DNA of 64,000 bases. Source: Chitinophagaceae bacterium. Lineage in GTDB: Bacteria; Bacteroidota; Bacteroidia; Chitinophagales; UBA10324. Below the pieces are notes generated by a model. It did no database searches, was not told where the DNA came from, and was given only the letters and a program-made list of their open reading frames with translations. The stretch spans positions 1 to 64,000 of the forward strand of contig CANIPU010000013.1 of the NCBI GenBank assembly GCA_947469485.1. The letters are read 5' to 3'. A program made the translations under genes and the position numbers. Below, piece after piece: positions 28,067 to 40,643 of the stretch. Within the stretch, counting starts at the first letter, position 1. Every line of letters begins with the position of its first letter.

Positions 28067-29944
28067 ATGGCGGAGAAAATTTTTAAGTATGACGAAGACA
28101 GCATCAAATCGCTGGATTGGAAGGAGCACATCCGGTTGCGCCCTGGTATGTACATTGGTAAGCTGGGAGATGGCAGTGCAATGGATGACGGAATTTATGT
28201 CTTATTAAAAGAAACCATTGATAACTGTATTGACGAATACACAATGGGATATGGAAAAAATATTGACATTGAACTAACTGACCACACTGCAAAAGTTCGT
28301 GATTATGGACGAGGAATTCCTTTGGGAAAATTGGTAGAATGCGTAAGTAAAATAAATACAGGTGGCAAGTATGATTCTAATGCGTTTCAAAAGAGCGTTG
28401 GATTAAATGGAGTTGGAACTAAAGCTGTAAATGCACTTTCTTCATCTTTCAAAGTTCAGGCCTGGAGAGATGGTAAAACTAAGGTTGCTGAATTCCTTAC
28501 AGGAGTTTTGAAAAACCAGAGTAAGGAGGAAAAGTCGTCGGAGCAAAATGGTACCCATGTTGAGTTTACACCAGATGAAAAAGTATTTCGCAACTTTCGG
28601 TACATTCCTGAATTTGTAGAAAATCAAATTTGGAATTATTGCTTTTTAAATGCCGGGCTCAACATTAATTTCAATGGAAAGAAATATTTATCTAAAGACG
28701 GGTTGCTTGATTTATTAAAAAGAAAATCAAATCCCGAAGAAATTAGATATCCAATTATTCATTTGAAAGGCGAGGATATAGAAGTTGCATTCACTCATGA
28801 CAACCAATATGGCGAAGAGTATTATTCCTTTGTTAATGGTCAGCATACAACTCAGGGCGGAACTCACCTTCAGGCTTTTAAAGAAGCAATGGTTAAAACG
28901 CTTCGTGATTTTTACAAGAAAGATTTCGACATTAATGACATCAGACAGTCAATAATAGCCTCGGTAAGTGTTCGTGTACAGGAACCTGTTTTTGAATCGC
29001 AAACAAAAACAAAACTCGGCTCTCAGTTTGTATGCGAAGGTGGGCCCTCAATGAGAAGCTTTGTCGGAGATTTTTTAGTTAAAGAATTAGATAACTTTTT
29101 ACATAAAAATCCTGCAACCGCTGATGCATTGCTTCACAGGATCATGCAAAGCGAACGCGAGCGCAAAGAACTTTCCGGTATTCGCAAACTTGCGAATGAA
29201 AGAGCAAAGAAAGCTAACCTTCATAATAAAAAATTGCGCGATTGCAGACTGCATTTAAATGAGGATCAGAAGAAAGAGAATGTATTAAACACAACTTTAT
29301 TTATTACCGAAGGAGATTCGGCGAGTGGTTCTATTACAAAATCGCGGGATGTAGAAACTCAAGCAGTTTTCAGCTTGCGGGGAAAACCACTCAATTGTTA
29401 TGGTTTAACAAAGAAGATTGTATACGAGAACGAAGAATTTAATTTGTTGCAGCATGCTTTGAATATTGAGGAAGGATTAGAGAATCTTCGATACAACAGA
29501 GTTGTAATTTCAACTGATGCCGATGTTGATGGAATGCACATAAGATTGTTATTGCTTACTTTCTTTCTTCAGTTTTTTCCTGATCTAGTGAAGAATGGTC
29601 ATGTATATGTTCTTGATACACCACTCTTCCGTGTGCGCGATAAAAAGGAAACCATTTACTGTTACAGTGAAACAGAAAAGCAAAATGCAATTAAAAAACT
29701 AACCGGCAAACCGGAAATCACCCGCTTCAAAGGACTCGGTGAAATTTCACCTGAAGAATTTGCGAATTTTATTGGAGATGAAATAAAATTAGATCCTATA
29801 ATTCTGAAGCCGGAAATGAGCATACAACATTTACTGGAATATTATATGGGAAAAAATACACCTGCACGGCAGGAGTTTATCATCGGTAATTTAAAATTTG
29901 AAAAGGATATAATTGAGGAAGAAGAGGCTGTTGTATTAGTTTAA
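28067..29944 (+). CDS. parE: DNA topoisomerase IV subunit B (type IIA ATPase subunit)
   Basis: A 625-residue GHKL ATPase subunit. Motifs: the Asn/Asp of the Bergerat fold in [17 protein letters not shown], the glycine-rich lid [15 protein letters not shown], the transducer domain, then a TOPRIM domain with [10 protein letters not shown] and [10 protein letters not shown] that holds the catalytic Mg2+. The short length and pairing 45 nt upstream of an A subunit with the Bacteroidota ParC-type tail favour ParE over GyrB. With ParC it unlinks daughter chromosomes. A gyrase assignment is the main alternative. Confidence 0.87.
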   Translation: MAEKIFKYDEDSIKSLDWKEHIRLRPGMYIGKLGDGSAMDDGIYVLLKETIDNCIDEYTMGYGKNIDIELTDHTAKVRDYGRGIPLGKLVECVSKINTGGKYDSNAFQKSVGLNGVGTKAVNALSSSFKVQAWRDGKTKVAEFLTGVLKNQSKEEKSSEQNGTHVEFTPDEKVFRNFRYIPEFVENQIWNYCFLNAGLNINFNGKKYLSKDGLLDLLKRKSNPEEIRYPIIHLKGEDIEVAFTHDNQYGEEYYSFVNGQHTTQGGTHLQAFKEAMVKTLRDFYKKDFDINDIRQSIIASVSVRVQEPVFESQTKTKLGSQFVCEGGPSMRSFVGDFLVKELDNFLHKNPATADALLHRIMQSERERKELSGIRKLANERAKKANLHNKKLRDCRLHLNEDQKKENVLNTTLFITEGDSASGSITKSRDVETQAVFSLRGKPLNCYGLTKKIVYENEEFNLLQHALNIEEGLENLRYNRVVISTDADVDGMHIRLLLLTFFLQFFPDLVKNGHVYVLDTPLFRVRDKKETIYCYSETEKQNAIKKLTGKPEITRFKGLGEISPEEFANFIGDEIKLDPIILKPEMSIQHLLEYYMGKNTPARQEFIIGNLKFEKDIIEEEEAVVLV

Positions 29945-29989
29945 GTTGAATTATTAATATTAATGGAAATTGAAATTTGATTAACCAGA

Positions 29990-32803
29990 ATGAGTGAAGA
30001 AGAAAAAAAATTAACACTGCACGAAAGCAAACATGTTGAAACCATGTATACTGATTGGTTTCTTGATTATGCTTCATATGTAATACTGGAAAGAGCTGTG
30101 CCTGCTGTGGAAGATGGATTCAAGCCTGTGCAGCGTCGGATTCTGCACGCAATGAAGGAAATGGATGATGGCAGATTTAATAAGGCTGCAAATATCATCG
30201 GGCAAACAATGCAATATCATCCTCACGGTGATGCAAGCATCGGGGATGCAATGGTAAACATCGGGCAGAAAGATTTGCTTATTGAAACGCAGGGAAACTG
30301 GGGCGATGTACGCACAGGAGATTCTGCTGCTGCACCAAGATATATTGAAGCAAGACTTTCGAAATTTGCGCTCGAAGTATTATTCAATCCACAAACTACC
30401 AGATGGCAATTAAGTTATGACGGAAGAAAAAAGGAGCCTTTAACACTTCCTGTAAAGTTCCCATTGCTATTGGCTCAAGGAGTAGAAGGTATTGCAGTCG
30501 GCTTGTCAACAAAAGTATTGCCCCATAATTTTTGTGAATTATTAAAAGGTTCCATTGATATTGTTCGTGGCAAAAAGGTTTCATTATTTCCTGATTTTCT
30601 AACAGGCGGATTAATTGATGCAACTAATTATAATGATGGTGCAAGAGGGGGAAAAGTGAGGGTTCGTGCACGGATAGAGGAGAGGGATAAAAAAACACTG
30701 GTTATTAAAGATGTTCCATTCAGCGTTACAACTACACAACTTATTGATTCAATTATAAAGGCAAACGACAATGGCAAAATAAAAATTAAAAAGGTAGTTG
30801 ATAATACTGCTGCTGAAGTTGAAATTGAAATTCAACTGGCACCAGGTATTTCTCCTGACATAACTATTGACGCATTATATGCTTTTACTGATTGTGAAAT
30901 TTCTATTTCTCCAAGTGCATGTGTTATTATTAATGATAAACCACATTTCGTTTCTGCTTCTGAGTTGTTGAAAATAAGTACCAACAACACAATGGAGTTG
31001 CTGAAACGAGAGTTGGAAATTAAGTTAGGTGAGTTAGAAGAGAACTGGCATTTTTCTTCTCTTGAAAAAATATTTATTGAGAAACGCATTTACCGGGACA
31101 TTGAAGAGTGTGAAACATGGGAGGCAGTAATTCAGGCAATTGATAAAGGATTGCAGAAGTATAAGAAAATGTTTCGAAGAGCAATAACTGAAGATGATAT
31201 TGTTCGCCTTACTGAGATAAGAATAAAGAGAATTTCAAAATTTGATTCATTCAAAGCCGATGAACACATCAAGGGAGTTGAAGATCAAATGAAACAGGTA
31301 AAGTATAATCTAGAACACCTAAAAGATTATGCAATTGATTATTTTGAAAACCTGTTGAAGAAATTTGGTAAAGGAAGAGAGAGAAAAACTGAAATTAAGA
31401 TTTTCGATACCATTCAGGCAAAATCTGTTGCAATTGCTAATCAGAAATTGTATGTGAATCGTGCAGAAGGATTCATTGGTCATGGTTTGAAGAAAGATGA
31501 ATTTGTGCTCGATTGCTCGGACCTCGATGACATTATTGTTTTCCGAAAAGATGGAAAAATGGTTGTGACAAGAGTGGCAGAAAAAACTTTTGTCGGCAAG
31601 GATATTATTCACCTCGATCTTTTTAATAAGAACGATGAACAAACTGTTTATCACATGGTTTATCAGGATGGAAAAACCGGTCCGGCTATGGTAAAACGGT
31701 TTAATGTGACTGGTATCACTCGTGATAAAGAATATGATTTAACAAAAGGAACCGATGGAAGTAAGGTAGTGTACTTCAGTATTAATCCTAAAGGGGAAAA
31801 CGAAATCATCACTGTTACACTTAACCCGAGCGCAAGTGCTCGCATAAAAGTTTTTGATTTCGATTTCAAGGAAATTGCTGTTAAAGGAAGAGGTTCTATT
31901 GGGAATATTGTAACCAAGTATCCTGTTCGCAGTGTGAAATTGAAATCGAAAAGCGCACCGATGATTACCGGTAAGCGATTGTGGTTTGACGAACAGTTCG
32001 GTAAACTGAATTCTGAAGAGAAGGGAAAATACCTTGGCAACTTTGAAGATGCAGAAACCATTCTCTCGGTTTATAAAGATGGCACATACGAAATCACAAA
32101 CACTGACCTCACCAATAAATTCGACCCTGCACAATTACTGCGCATAGAAAAATTCAATCCTGCTTCGGTTGTTTCTGCACTTTACTATCACGCAGGAAAC
32201 AAAGGATACTACCTCAAGCGCTTTGTGATTGAGACACAAACACTCGACAAGAAATTTTCGTTTGTGCCAGAGGAAGAAGGTTGTTACTCAATTACAGCTA
32301 CAACTTCTGAAGAACCAAAACTGTTATTACAATCTGGAAAAAAGAAAACTCCGAAGGAGCAAAAAATAAATGTTGCAAAAGACATTGAGGTTAAAGCATG
32401 GAAAGCAGTTGGCAACAAGGTTTGCGAAAACGATTTCATAGATGCGCAATGGATAGGAGAGAAGACAGAAATTAAAGTTGAAGACAAAAGTCCTGGACAA
32501 AAAAAAGAAAGTGTAAAGCAAACAGCTTCAACTAGCAAAGCAGAAACGAAAACTTTTACAGCCAAACATGCAATTCATAAACCCGAATCTAAAACCCCGA
32601 AACCCGGAACTAAGAATCAGAAACCAGAGATTCGCAATTCAAAATTCCCCAATACATTAAAGCAGTCCATTTCTAAAATGAAGGATGTGGCTGATATTGA
32701 TTTGTTCAATTCAAAATCAGATATGGAATGGGAGGTAAAACCTGCTTCAAAAACTGATGATAAAAAATCAAGCAAGAAGAATAATCAGGCGAGTTTGTTT
32801 TAA
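29990..32803 (+). CDS. parC: DNA topoisomerase IV subunit A
   Basis: A 937-residue DNA-breaking subunit. The winged-helix region has QRRILHAMKEM, the quinolone-determining stretch HPHGDASIGDAM and the catalytic Tyr118 in AAPRYIEAR. The position corresponding to GyrA Ser83 is Ala82. A coiled-coil tower and a beta-pinwheel C-terminal domain follow (FVLDCSDLDDIIVFRKDGKM region), without an obvious GyrA box. The last ~130 residues are a low-complexity Lys/Pro/Ser-rich tail (PGTKNQKPEIRNSKF), probably disordered. It is encoded directly after parE and forms the heterotetramer with it. Confidence 0.87.
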   Translation: MSEEEKKLTLHESKHVETMYTDWFLDYASYVILERAVPAVEDGFKPVQRRILHAMKEMDDGRFNKAANIIGQTMQYHPHGDASIGDAMVNIGQKDLLIETQGNWGDVRTGDSAAAPRYIEARLSKFALEVLFNPQTTRWQLSYDGRKKEPLTLPVKFPLLLAQGVEGIAVGLSTKVLPHNFCELLKGSIDIVRGKKVSLFPDFLTGGLIDATNYNDGARGGKVRVRARIEERDKKTLVIKDVPFSVTTTQLIDSIIKANDNGKIKIKKVVDNTAAEVEIEIQLAPGISPDITIDALYAFTDCEISISPSACVIINDKPHFVSASELLKISTNNTMELLKRELEIKLGELEENWHFSSLEKIFIEKRIYRDIEECETWEAVIQAIDKGLQKYKKMFRRAITEDDIVRLTEIRIKRISKFDSFKADEHIKGVEDQMKQVKYNLEHLKDYAIDYFENLLKKFGKGRERKTEIKIFDTIQAKSVAIANQKLYVNRAEGFIGHGLKKDEFVLDCSDLDDIIVFRKDGKMVVTRVAEKTFVGKDIIHLDLFNKNDEQTVYHMVYQDGKTGPAMVKRFNVTGITRDKEYDLTKGTDGSKVVYFSINPKGENEIITVTLNPSASARIKVFDFDFKEIAVKGRGSIGNIVTKYPVRSVKLKSKSAPMITGKRLWFDEQFGKLNSEEKGKYLGNFEDAETILSVYKDGTYEITNTDLTNKFDPAQLLRIEKFNPASVVSALYYHAGNKGYYLKRFVIETQTLDKKFSFVPEEEGCYSITATTSEEPKLLLQSGKKKTPKEQKINVAKDIEVKAWKAVGNKVCENDFIDAQWIGEKTEIKVEDKSPGQKKESVKQTASTSKAETKTFTAKHAIHKPESKTPKPGTKNQKPEIRNSKFPNTLKQSISKMKDVADIDLFNSKSDMEWEVKPASKTDDKKSSKKNNQASLF

Positions 32804-32916
32804 CATGCGAAAAAAATATTTTTTAATAATGCTGTAACCTTTCTTGTTTTTTTTAATTCTTTATATAAAATATTTTCACTAGACTGAATATTAAATACAA
32901 TTAAAACTTCAAAACT

Positions 32917-34498
32917 ATGATTAAGAAAATAACTGTAATCGCTTTTCTCTTGCTTGCTACTAAATTTTCCAATGCACAAACGCCTAATTGGTCTGATAAT
33001 ATTGCGACCATAATTTATTCGCATTGTTCTAATTGTCATCGCGCAGGAGGTCTTGCTCCTTTTCCGTTGATGAGTTTTAATGATGTTGATTCCAATTCAA
33101 ATGATATTTACAATGCAGTTTTTAATAAAGTAATGCCCCCCCTGGAAGGCAGACCCAAACTATGTTCATTTCAAAGGCGAATTTAATCTCACCCAACAGG
33201 AAATAACTGACATCACAACTTGGATAAATAATGGTAAACCAACCGGGATTTTTACCAATGCACCTGCAGCACCAGTATTTCAAATTGGTTCTCAATTACC
33301 TGTTGTTGACATGACATTAAACCTTCCTGTTTTTATCGTGGATTCTATAGCCGATCAATACAGAACTTTTGTTGTGCATTCAAATTTTACAAGCGACACT
33401 TACATAAATGCAATTGAATATGTTCCCGGCAACAATTCCATCGTACATCACATTGTAATTTATAACGACCCAACTTCTGCCTCCTGGAATTTTGATCAGG
33501 CAGATCCTGCTCCTGGTTATTCGAGCAATGGTACAATGGCAGCGAGTGCTGACGCACAATTCATGGGAGCATGGGCACCTGGGGCAGGTATATTTTCTTT
33601 CCCCGGAAATTTTGGAATCAAGGTTCCGGCAGGCGCTGATTTTTTAGTGGAGGTTCATTATGCTCCCGGTAGTCAGGGGCAAACTGATAGTACAAAAGTT
33701 AATTTCAAATTTATTACTGCTAATGCATCTACCCGCGAAGTATATTTTAATGCCTTGTTAGAATATTTTACCGGTATGACTGATGGACCATTATATGTTC
33801 CGGCAAATACAGTTCAAACTTTTCACGAGGCGCAGCCCATTGTGCAAATTGGCGCACCTATTTCTCTTATTTCTTTTTGGCCACACATGCATCGTGTTGG
33901 TAAATCATTTAAGGCATGGGCACAAAACATTGCAGGTGATACTGTGCGACTTGGTTATGTGCCAGCATGGGATTTTCACTGGCAACTTATTTACAATTAC
34001 AAAAAATTAATCCCGCTTTTTACAGATCAGGTAATTCTCGGCGAAGCAGTATATGATAATACAATTAATAATACCGATAATCCATTCAGTCCGCCTCAGG
34101 ATATTTATTCAGGCGAGCACACCACGAATGAAATGATGTTGGGATTTTTTGCATTCACAATTTATCAATCGGGCGACGAAAATTTTATAATTGACAGTTC
34201 GGTTTCTGTTGGAAATAATACGATTGCTAACGAACCTCTTTCCGTCATTTCTGTTTTTCCTAACCCAGCAAGCAATCAGTTGAATGTTAATTTGTTTTTG
34301 AAAAACGAATCGCAACAGACTTCAATAAAAGTTTTAAATGAAACCGGTGAACTTGTATATGAAAATAATTTGGGAAGAATACCAAGTGGATTAAGAACTC
34401 ACCGCATTGAAACTGATGCGTGGTGCGCAGGTATTTATTTCATCAAAGTTGAAAATACATGGGGTGAAATACTTTCAGCGGAATTTATAAAACAATAA
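32917..34498 (+). pseudogene. T9SS-sorted haem-motif / copper monooxygenase-like protein, frameshifted at a C7 tract
   Basis: ORFs 32917-33186 and 33311-34498 are one gene interrupted by a single extra C in a run of seven (33136-33142). With six C, the sequence reads MPPWKADPNYVHFKGEFNLTQQE and stays open to a 526-residue product. The N-terminal signal peptide (to NAQ) precedes a cytochrome-like CSNCH (residues 37-41). The larger part resembles copper type II ascorbate-dependent monooxygenases, with HHIVIY and HMHRVG as the His-pair and His-x-His ligand motifs. A type A T9SS sorting domain ends it (VFPNPASNQL). It is likely a surface or secreted oxidoreductase if translated whole. Homopolymer error is the simplest explanation of the break. 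Confidence 0.82.
33136..33142 (+). repeat. C7 homopolymer at the frameshift
   Basis: Seven C where six would keep the frame (M-P-P-W). It lies just after the haem-motif domain. Confidence 0.9.
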
Positions 34499-34656
34499 TT
34501 TTTTTGGTTAATATTTTTCTTCTTAATTTACACCAAGTGAAATGGTTTTTCAATTCCTTTAGATGATTTTAAAAAGTAGTATTATAAAGGAAAGCAAATC
34601 ATTTATAAAAAAACTCCTGGGCTGAAAGTTTATGCGACTTTTTTAAAATATTATTT

Positions 34657-34809
34657 TCATAAATCCAACAACACTTTAGGTATCAACCAGGTAATTGTTT
34701 TATTCAGGTTGTTAATGTTCAGATTGTACTCGTCCACCAAAGGAACCATCACCTGCTTGCTACGAAAATTAATCTGCACCATCTTATGAGTGGAAGGTGT
34801 ATTATACAC
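34657..34809 (-). CDS. Possible small ORF, hypothetical
   Basis: A 50-codon frame too short for the ORF track. A GTG start overlaps the stop of the 72-residue ORF upstream by 8 nt; an internal ATG (34782) would give 41 residues. The sequence has a reasonable amino-acid mix and shares a VPLVDEYN segment with IPYLVDEYE just upstream of the neighbouring ORF. No family is recognised. It could be real, or a relic of a larger gene. Confidence 0.3.
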   Translation of the reverse strand: MYNTPSTHKMVQINFRSKQVMVPLVDEYNLNINNLNKTITWLIPKVLLDL

Positions 34810-35020
34810 CTTCATTTACTTTTCCTAAATCAACGAGATATTTATAAATCACTTTGTACCCGATCAGGTATTCGAGGTTGTCGTACTTGTGGACTTTCTT
34901 CAGATTGGCTGCTTCTGTAAAATTTTCTTTTCCGAGCAGTGCTTCTGCTAGGGAGCGGTCATTAATTCTTTCCAACAAAAAAAGTGAGTGACCTGTATCA
35001 CCCATTTCATATTCATCCAC
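34802..35020 (-). CDS. Hypothetical small protein, possibly an N-terminally truncated relic
   Basis: A 72-residue frame starting at GTG. Upstream codons stay open with plausible protein sequence (SVLIETKENKIPYLVDEYE), but without an ATG, so the start is uncertain and the true N-terminus may have been lost. The product is acidic and helical with no membrane segment or known motif. It overlaps the next small ORF by 8 nt. The flanking gene-free DNA (34499-34656 and 35021-35156) shows nothing else. Confidence 0.35.
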   Translation of the reverse strand: MDEYEMGDTGHSLFLLERINDRSLAEALLGKENFTEAANLKKVHKYDNLEYLIGYKVIYKYLVDLGKVNEGV

Positions 35021-35156
35021 TAAGTAGGGGATTTTATTTTCTTTCGTTTCAATTAAAACACTTATACATATTTCATTTGTGTAAGAAAAGCAAGAAAAAT
35101 AACCAAGAGGGTTAGTATTAAAATATTTTATTTAGAAACTAATTATTGTTCATGTT

Positions 35157-37025
35157 TTATTTTTTCATTCTTTCTCTTTGTGCAGTCTTTTGTTTTTTCT
35201 GCATTTCTTCAAGCCGGGCCATGAATCCTGATTTTTTAGGAGTCTTCTTTTTATTTTCCTGTATTTGAGCGTGAATTGCCTTTTCGTCAATCATGTATTT
35301 CTGAACTCCCCATTGCATTATAATTGAGAATACATTGAAAAGAAAATAATAGTAAGTTAAGGCAGCAGGAAGATTATTGAATATACCAAGCAGCATTACA
35401 GGAAAAATATACTGCATCCACTTCATTTGACCGGTTACATTATTCATTTGACTAGTGTAAACTGCCATAATGATTTGCGTAACGGTCATTAATAAGGTAA
35501 ACAAGCTTACATGGTCACCATAAAAAGGAAGTGAAAAATTATTTGGAAAATTAAAAATACTGTCATAAGAAGATAAATCTTTAGCCCATAAAAACGGTTG
35601 CATGCGCAACTCAATGGCATTGGGAAATAAGCTGTACATAGCAGTCAAAATCGGAATCTGAATTAGCAAAGGCAAACAACCTCCAAGAGGATTGACACCA
35701 GCCTTGCCAAAGAGTTTCATTTGCTCCTGTCCAAATTTTCCCTGATCATCCTTATATTTTTCTTTGAGTTCATCAATTTCAGGTTTCAATACTTTCATCT
35801 TTGCAGCAGAAACCATTGACTTATATGTCATTGGTAAAGTGATACCACGGATAAGCAATGTCATAATTAAAATTATGACACCATAGTTACCAATAAAATT
35901 ATTTAATAAATTGAAAAGTGGAAGAATAAAATACTTGTTAATTGGTGTGGCAAACCAAGAAAATATTCCCCAGCCTAATGGAATTATTTCTTCTAAACCA
36001 ATTCCAAATTTCTTTAAACTTGAAAAGTGATTAGGTCCGAAATAAAAATTCATTGAATAATTATTTGATTCATTATGGTTATAAGGCAGAACTAATTCTG
36101 CTTCCATCGTTTTTAAATAATAATTGCCTGTGTCAATGGTAAGTTTTGTGTTCCCTTGTTCAAAAATTTTAGGTGCAATTAATGTGGAATTAAAAAAATG
36201 TTGTTTAAAAGAAATCCATTCAATATTTGCTGGAAATTTTTCACTTCCATCTTCTGTCAATGATAAACTACTTACTGATTCGTTTGGATATTTGAAATAT
36301 ACAGAAGAATAATTACGATTATCAATTACTGTGTGTTCACCATTTAATAGTTTCTGTTTCCAAATTAAAGTAAGGAATTGATTGTTCTTTGAAATAATAC
36401 TATCTAGTCCTTTTAAATTTAACTGGTAACCAAGCATGTAAGAACCATCGCGAAGGGTATAATTTTGTTCAATAAACCTATCAGGACTTAAATAAGCGCG
36501 ATAATTAATATTAGCGGAATCTTTTTTTGAAACTACTGCAGAATTACTTTCAGCTTTGAAGAATATTTCTCCAGTATTTACCTGGTTTGTCCCGGAATAA
36601 AAAGCATATCCGAATTCAGTGCTTTTTCCTTCAAACAAAACCATTGGTTTGTTGTCGGAAGTTTTATACTTTTTTAATTCAACGGAAAAAACTTTACCGC
36701 CTTTGTTACTGAAAGTAACTTTCATTACATCATTTTCTAAAGTCAGAAAATTCTCTTGAGTATTAGTGCTGTCAATAAAATAGCCAGCATTAATAACTGC
36801 AGTTTTTTGTTTTGTTGTATCAATAATAGCAGTTTCAGATAAATTGGTTTGTGAAGAGGCGGTTTTTGCTTCTTCTTCTGTTTGCATTTTCTTCTTAACA
36901 AGTTCAATAGAATCCTGAACATGTTTTTGATAAGCTAATTGCTCTTTAGAGGGTTGATTGTATATACTCCACACAAGAAGTAACGCACCAATAAGCACCA
37001 GGCCAATAATCGTATTCCTATCCAT
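35157..37025 (-). CDS. yidC: Membrane protein insertase YidC
   Basis: A 622-residue inner-membrane insertase. An N-terminal signal-anchor (NTIIGLVLIGALLLVWSIY) precedes the large periplasmic beta-supersandwich domain (about residues 80-350). The conserved Oxa1 core follows with five helices (GNYGVIILIMTLLIRGITLPMTYKSM, the hydrophilic-groove Arg, NPLGGCLPLLIQIPI), and the basic C-terminal tail (MARLEEMQKKQK) is for ribosome contact. It inserts membrane proteins alone or with SecYEG. It lies 37 nt after pyrG on the same strand and is likely co-transcribed with it. Confidence 0.95.
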   Translation of the reverse strand: MDRNTIIGLVLIGALLLVWSIYNQPSKEQLAYQKHVQDSIELVKKKMQTEEEAKTASSQTNLSETAIIDTTKQKTAVINAGYFIDSTNTQENFLTLENDVMKVTFSNKGGKVFSVELKKYKTSDNKPMVLFEGKSTEFGYAFYSGTNQVNTGEIFFKAESNSAVVSKKDSANINYRAYLSPDRFIEQNYTLRDGSYMLGYQLNLKGLDSIISKNNQFLTLIWKQKLLNGEHTVIDNRNYSSVYFKYPNESVSSLSLTEDGSEKFPANIEWISFKQHFFNSTLIAPKIFEQGNTKLTIDTGNYYLKTMEAELVLPYNHNESNNYSMNFYFGPNHFSSLKKFGIGLEEIIPLGWGIFSWFATPINKYFILPLFNLLNNFIGNYGVIILIMTLLIRGITLPMTYKSMVSAAKMKVLKPEIDELKEKYKDDQGKFGQEQMKLFGKAGVNPLGGCLPLLIQIPILTAMYSLFPNAIELRMQPFLWAKDLSSYDSIFNFPNNFSLPFYGDHVSLFTLLMTVTQIIMAVYTSQMNNVTGQMKWMQYIFPVMLLGIFNNLPAALTYYYFLFNVFSIIMQWGVQKYMIDEKAIHAQIQENKKKTPKKSGFMARLEEMQKKQKTAQRERMKK

Positions 37026-37062
37026 TTTTAATAAATCAATATTTTAATTAAGGGGCGCAAAC

Positions 37063-38730
<1,668 letters not shown>

Positions 38731-38861
38731 TTATTAGTTACGGGCTGTAAAAGTATATTAAACACTTTAAACAATTTGATAAAATAAGAATTGGATAATT
38801 TATTTGTTGTCAAGTCTTAACATTTATCGGAAATTGTTTTCGTTATTACATTCGTCGCTTT

Positions 38862-39521
38862 ATGGATTTTTTTAAATCAGTTTGGTATTTAATTAAAAAG
38901 GATTTGTTAATTGAATGGAGACAACGCTATGCTTTTAACGGAATAATTCTTTACCTGGCTTCTGTTGTTTTTCTGATTTATATTTCTTTCATCGAACTCA
39001 ATCCAGAAATGTGGCTTACATTATTTTGGATTGTTATGTTATTTACTTCTGTAAATGCTGTAGCAAAAAGTTTTTTACAAGAGGGGAGAGCCCGATGGTT
39101 GTACTATTATTCCATTGCAAGTCCATATTCAATAATTGCTGCAAAAATGATTTACAATTTATCCTTAATGCTGGTATTATGTATTATAGGATTACTGATT
39201 TATAGTTTGGTGCTAGGCAACCCATTGATTCATCCATATTATTTTTTATTGGTTGTGATTGTTGGAAGCTTTAGTTTTTCTTTGACTTTTACCTTAATGA
39301 GCGCACTCGCTTCAAAGGCAGGAAACAGCGCCATGATTATGCCTATATTGAGCTTTCCTATTATAGTACCTGTATTATTATTACTTGTTAAATTATCGCG
39401 GGAAGCGTTGTATGGTGGATTTTTAGAATGGCCGATAAAAGATTTTTTTCTTTTAATTTCACTTGACTCAGTAATGCTTGTTATGGCAATGCTGTTATTT
39501 CCTTATTTATGGAAGGACTGA
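38862..39521 (+). CDS. ccmB: Haem exporter CcmB (cytochrome c maturation permease)
   Basis: A 219-residue membrane protein with six predicted helices. It begins with a cytoplasmic amphipathic end (KKDLLIEWRQRYAFNGI), which is typical of CcmB. It forms part of the ABC transporter that hands haem to CcmE through CcmC. The ATPase gene ccmA is not adjacent and neither is ccmE, so those must lie elsewhere. It is followed by ccmC and a CcmD-like gene. Confidence 0.9.
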   Translation: MDFFKSVWYLIKKDLLIEWRQRYAFNGIILYLASVVFLIYISFIELNPEMWLTLFWIVMLFTSVNAVAKSFLQEGRARWLYYYSIASPYSIIAAKMIYNLSLMLVLCIIGLLIYSLVLGNPLIHPYYFLLVVIVGSFSFSLTFTLMSALASKAGNSAMIMPILSFPIIVPVLLLLVKLSREALYGGFLEWPIKDFFLLISLDSVMLVMAMLLFPYLWKD

Positions 39522-39634
39522 ATTATGATTTGAAAGGCGACTTTTAAATCAAATTTTCTTTTGAAAATTGATTTAGAGATGATAAAAATCTCTTTGATAA
39601 TTGTAAGACTATCTTATTATTGCGCCGCTTTATA

Positions 39635-40351
39635 ATGACTACTAATAATTGGATGCGTAAATGGTGGTGGAAAGTATTGGCTATTTTGCTGATGCTGTTC
39701 ACAATTGTTATGGGAATGATGGCTACAGTTCCTGCTCTTCCGATTTTGCATGAGACAATTCGTAATCTTTATTATCATGTTCCAATGTGGTTTGGTATGA
39801 CACTAATGTTGCTTTTTGGAATGGTATTCAGTATAAAATATCTGCGGCATGGGAGGATGGAAGATGATATAATTGCAGCCTCTTTTACAAAGGTGGGATT
39901 GTTATTTGGCTGTTGTGGTATCACCACAGGGATGATTTGGGCTCAAAGCACTTGGGGAGTTTTCTGGAATAATGATCCAAAAGAAAATGCAGCTGCAGTT
40001 GGATTGCTTTTATACTTCGCATATTTTGTTTTGCGAAATAGCTTGGATGATTTGGACAAACGAGCGCGCGTTTCTTCTGTTGCAAATATTATTTTTTATT
40101 TCACCTTCATTCCAATAATTTTTATTGTCCCTCGATTGACTGATTCATTGCATCCAGGTAATGGCGGGAATCCGGGTTTTAATGCTTACGATTTAGATAG
40201 CAATATGCGAATGGTTTTTTACCCTGCTGTTATCGGATGGACTTTGTTAGGAACATGGATAACAACTATAATTTCAAGAACTAATATTATAAACAGGGAA
40301 TATCACTTTTCTATGAACAATTCTTCACAGCAATTAGATAGTAAACTCTGA
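39635..40351 (+). CDS. ccmC: Haem handling protein CcmC
   Basis: I choose the ATG at 39635 over the track's TTG (39620), giving 238 residues. It has six membrane helices and the tryptophan-rich haem-binding loop (WGVFWNNDPKENAA) flanked by conserved His in YYHVPMWFG and DSLHPGNG. It presents haem to CcmE at the outer face of the inner membrane. Order and strand match the ccmB-ccmC-ccmD arrangement. Confidence 0.92.
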   Translation: MTTNNWMRKWWWKVLAILLMLFTIVMGMMATVPALPILHETIRNLYYHVPMWFGMTLMLLFGMVFSIKYLRHGRMEDDIIAASFTKVGLLFGCCGITTGMIWAQSTWGVFWNNDPKENAAAVGLLLYFAYFVLRNSLDDLDKRARVSSVANIIFYFTFIPIIFIVPRLTDSLHPGNGGNPGFNAYDLDSNMRMVFYPAVIGWTLLGTWITTIISRTNIINREYHFSMNNSSQQLDSKL

Positions 40352-40400
40352 TGGATAATATTAACTTTTCAAACATCCTTTGAAATCAAAAAAAACATTG

Positions 40401-40637
40401 ATGAAAAAAATAATTTCATTTATTCTCCTTCAGATTATAGCCATAAGTGCTTTTGCCCAAAGGCCTGAATCAAGTGTGGAGATGGCTGATTTAATGCGCA
40501 GCAATGGAAAAATCTATGTTGTGATTGCAGTGTTGCTTACTATTTTTGCCGCCCTTCTGCTGTTTTTAATTTCACAGGAAATGAAATTAAAACGGATGGA
40601 GAAAAAATTAAACGAACACATTTCAAACCCAAAATAA
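40401..40637 (+). CDS. CcmD-family small membrane protein
   Basis: A 78-residue protein if started at ATG 40401 (the track uses an upstream TTG). An N-terminal signal-like segment ending in AFAQ is followed by one membrane helix (IYVVIAVLLTIFAALLLFLIS) and a charged tail (MKLKRMEKKL). This is the short alternative CcmD type found in Bacteroidota, which stabilises the CcmABC complex. It lies 49 nt after ccmC and 6 nt before the dehydrogenase gene. Confidence 0.8.
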   Translation: MKKIISFILLQIIAISAFAQRPESSVEMADLMRSNGKIYVVIAVLLTIFAALLLFLISQEMKLKRMEKKLNEHISNPK

Positions 40638-40643
40638 AAACCG

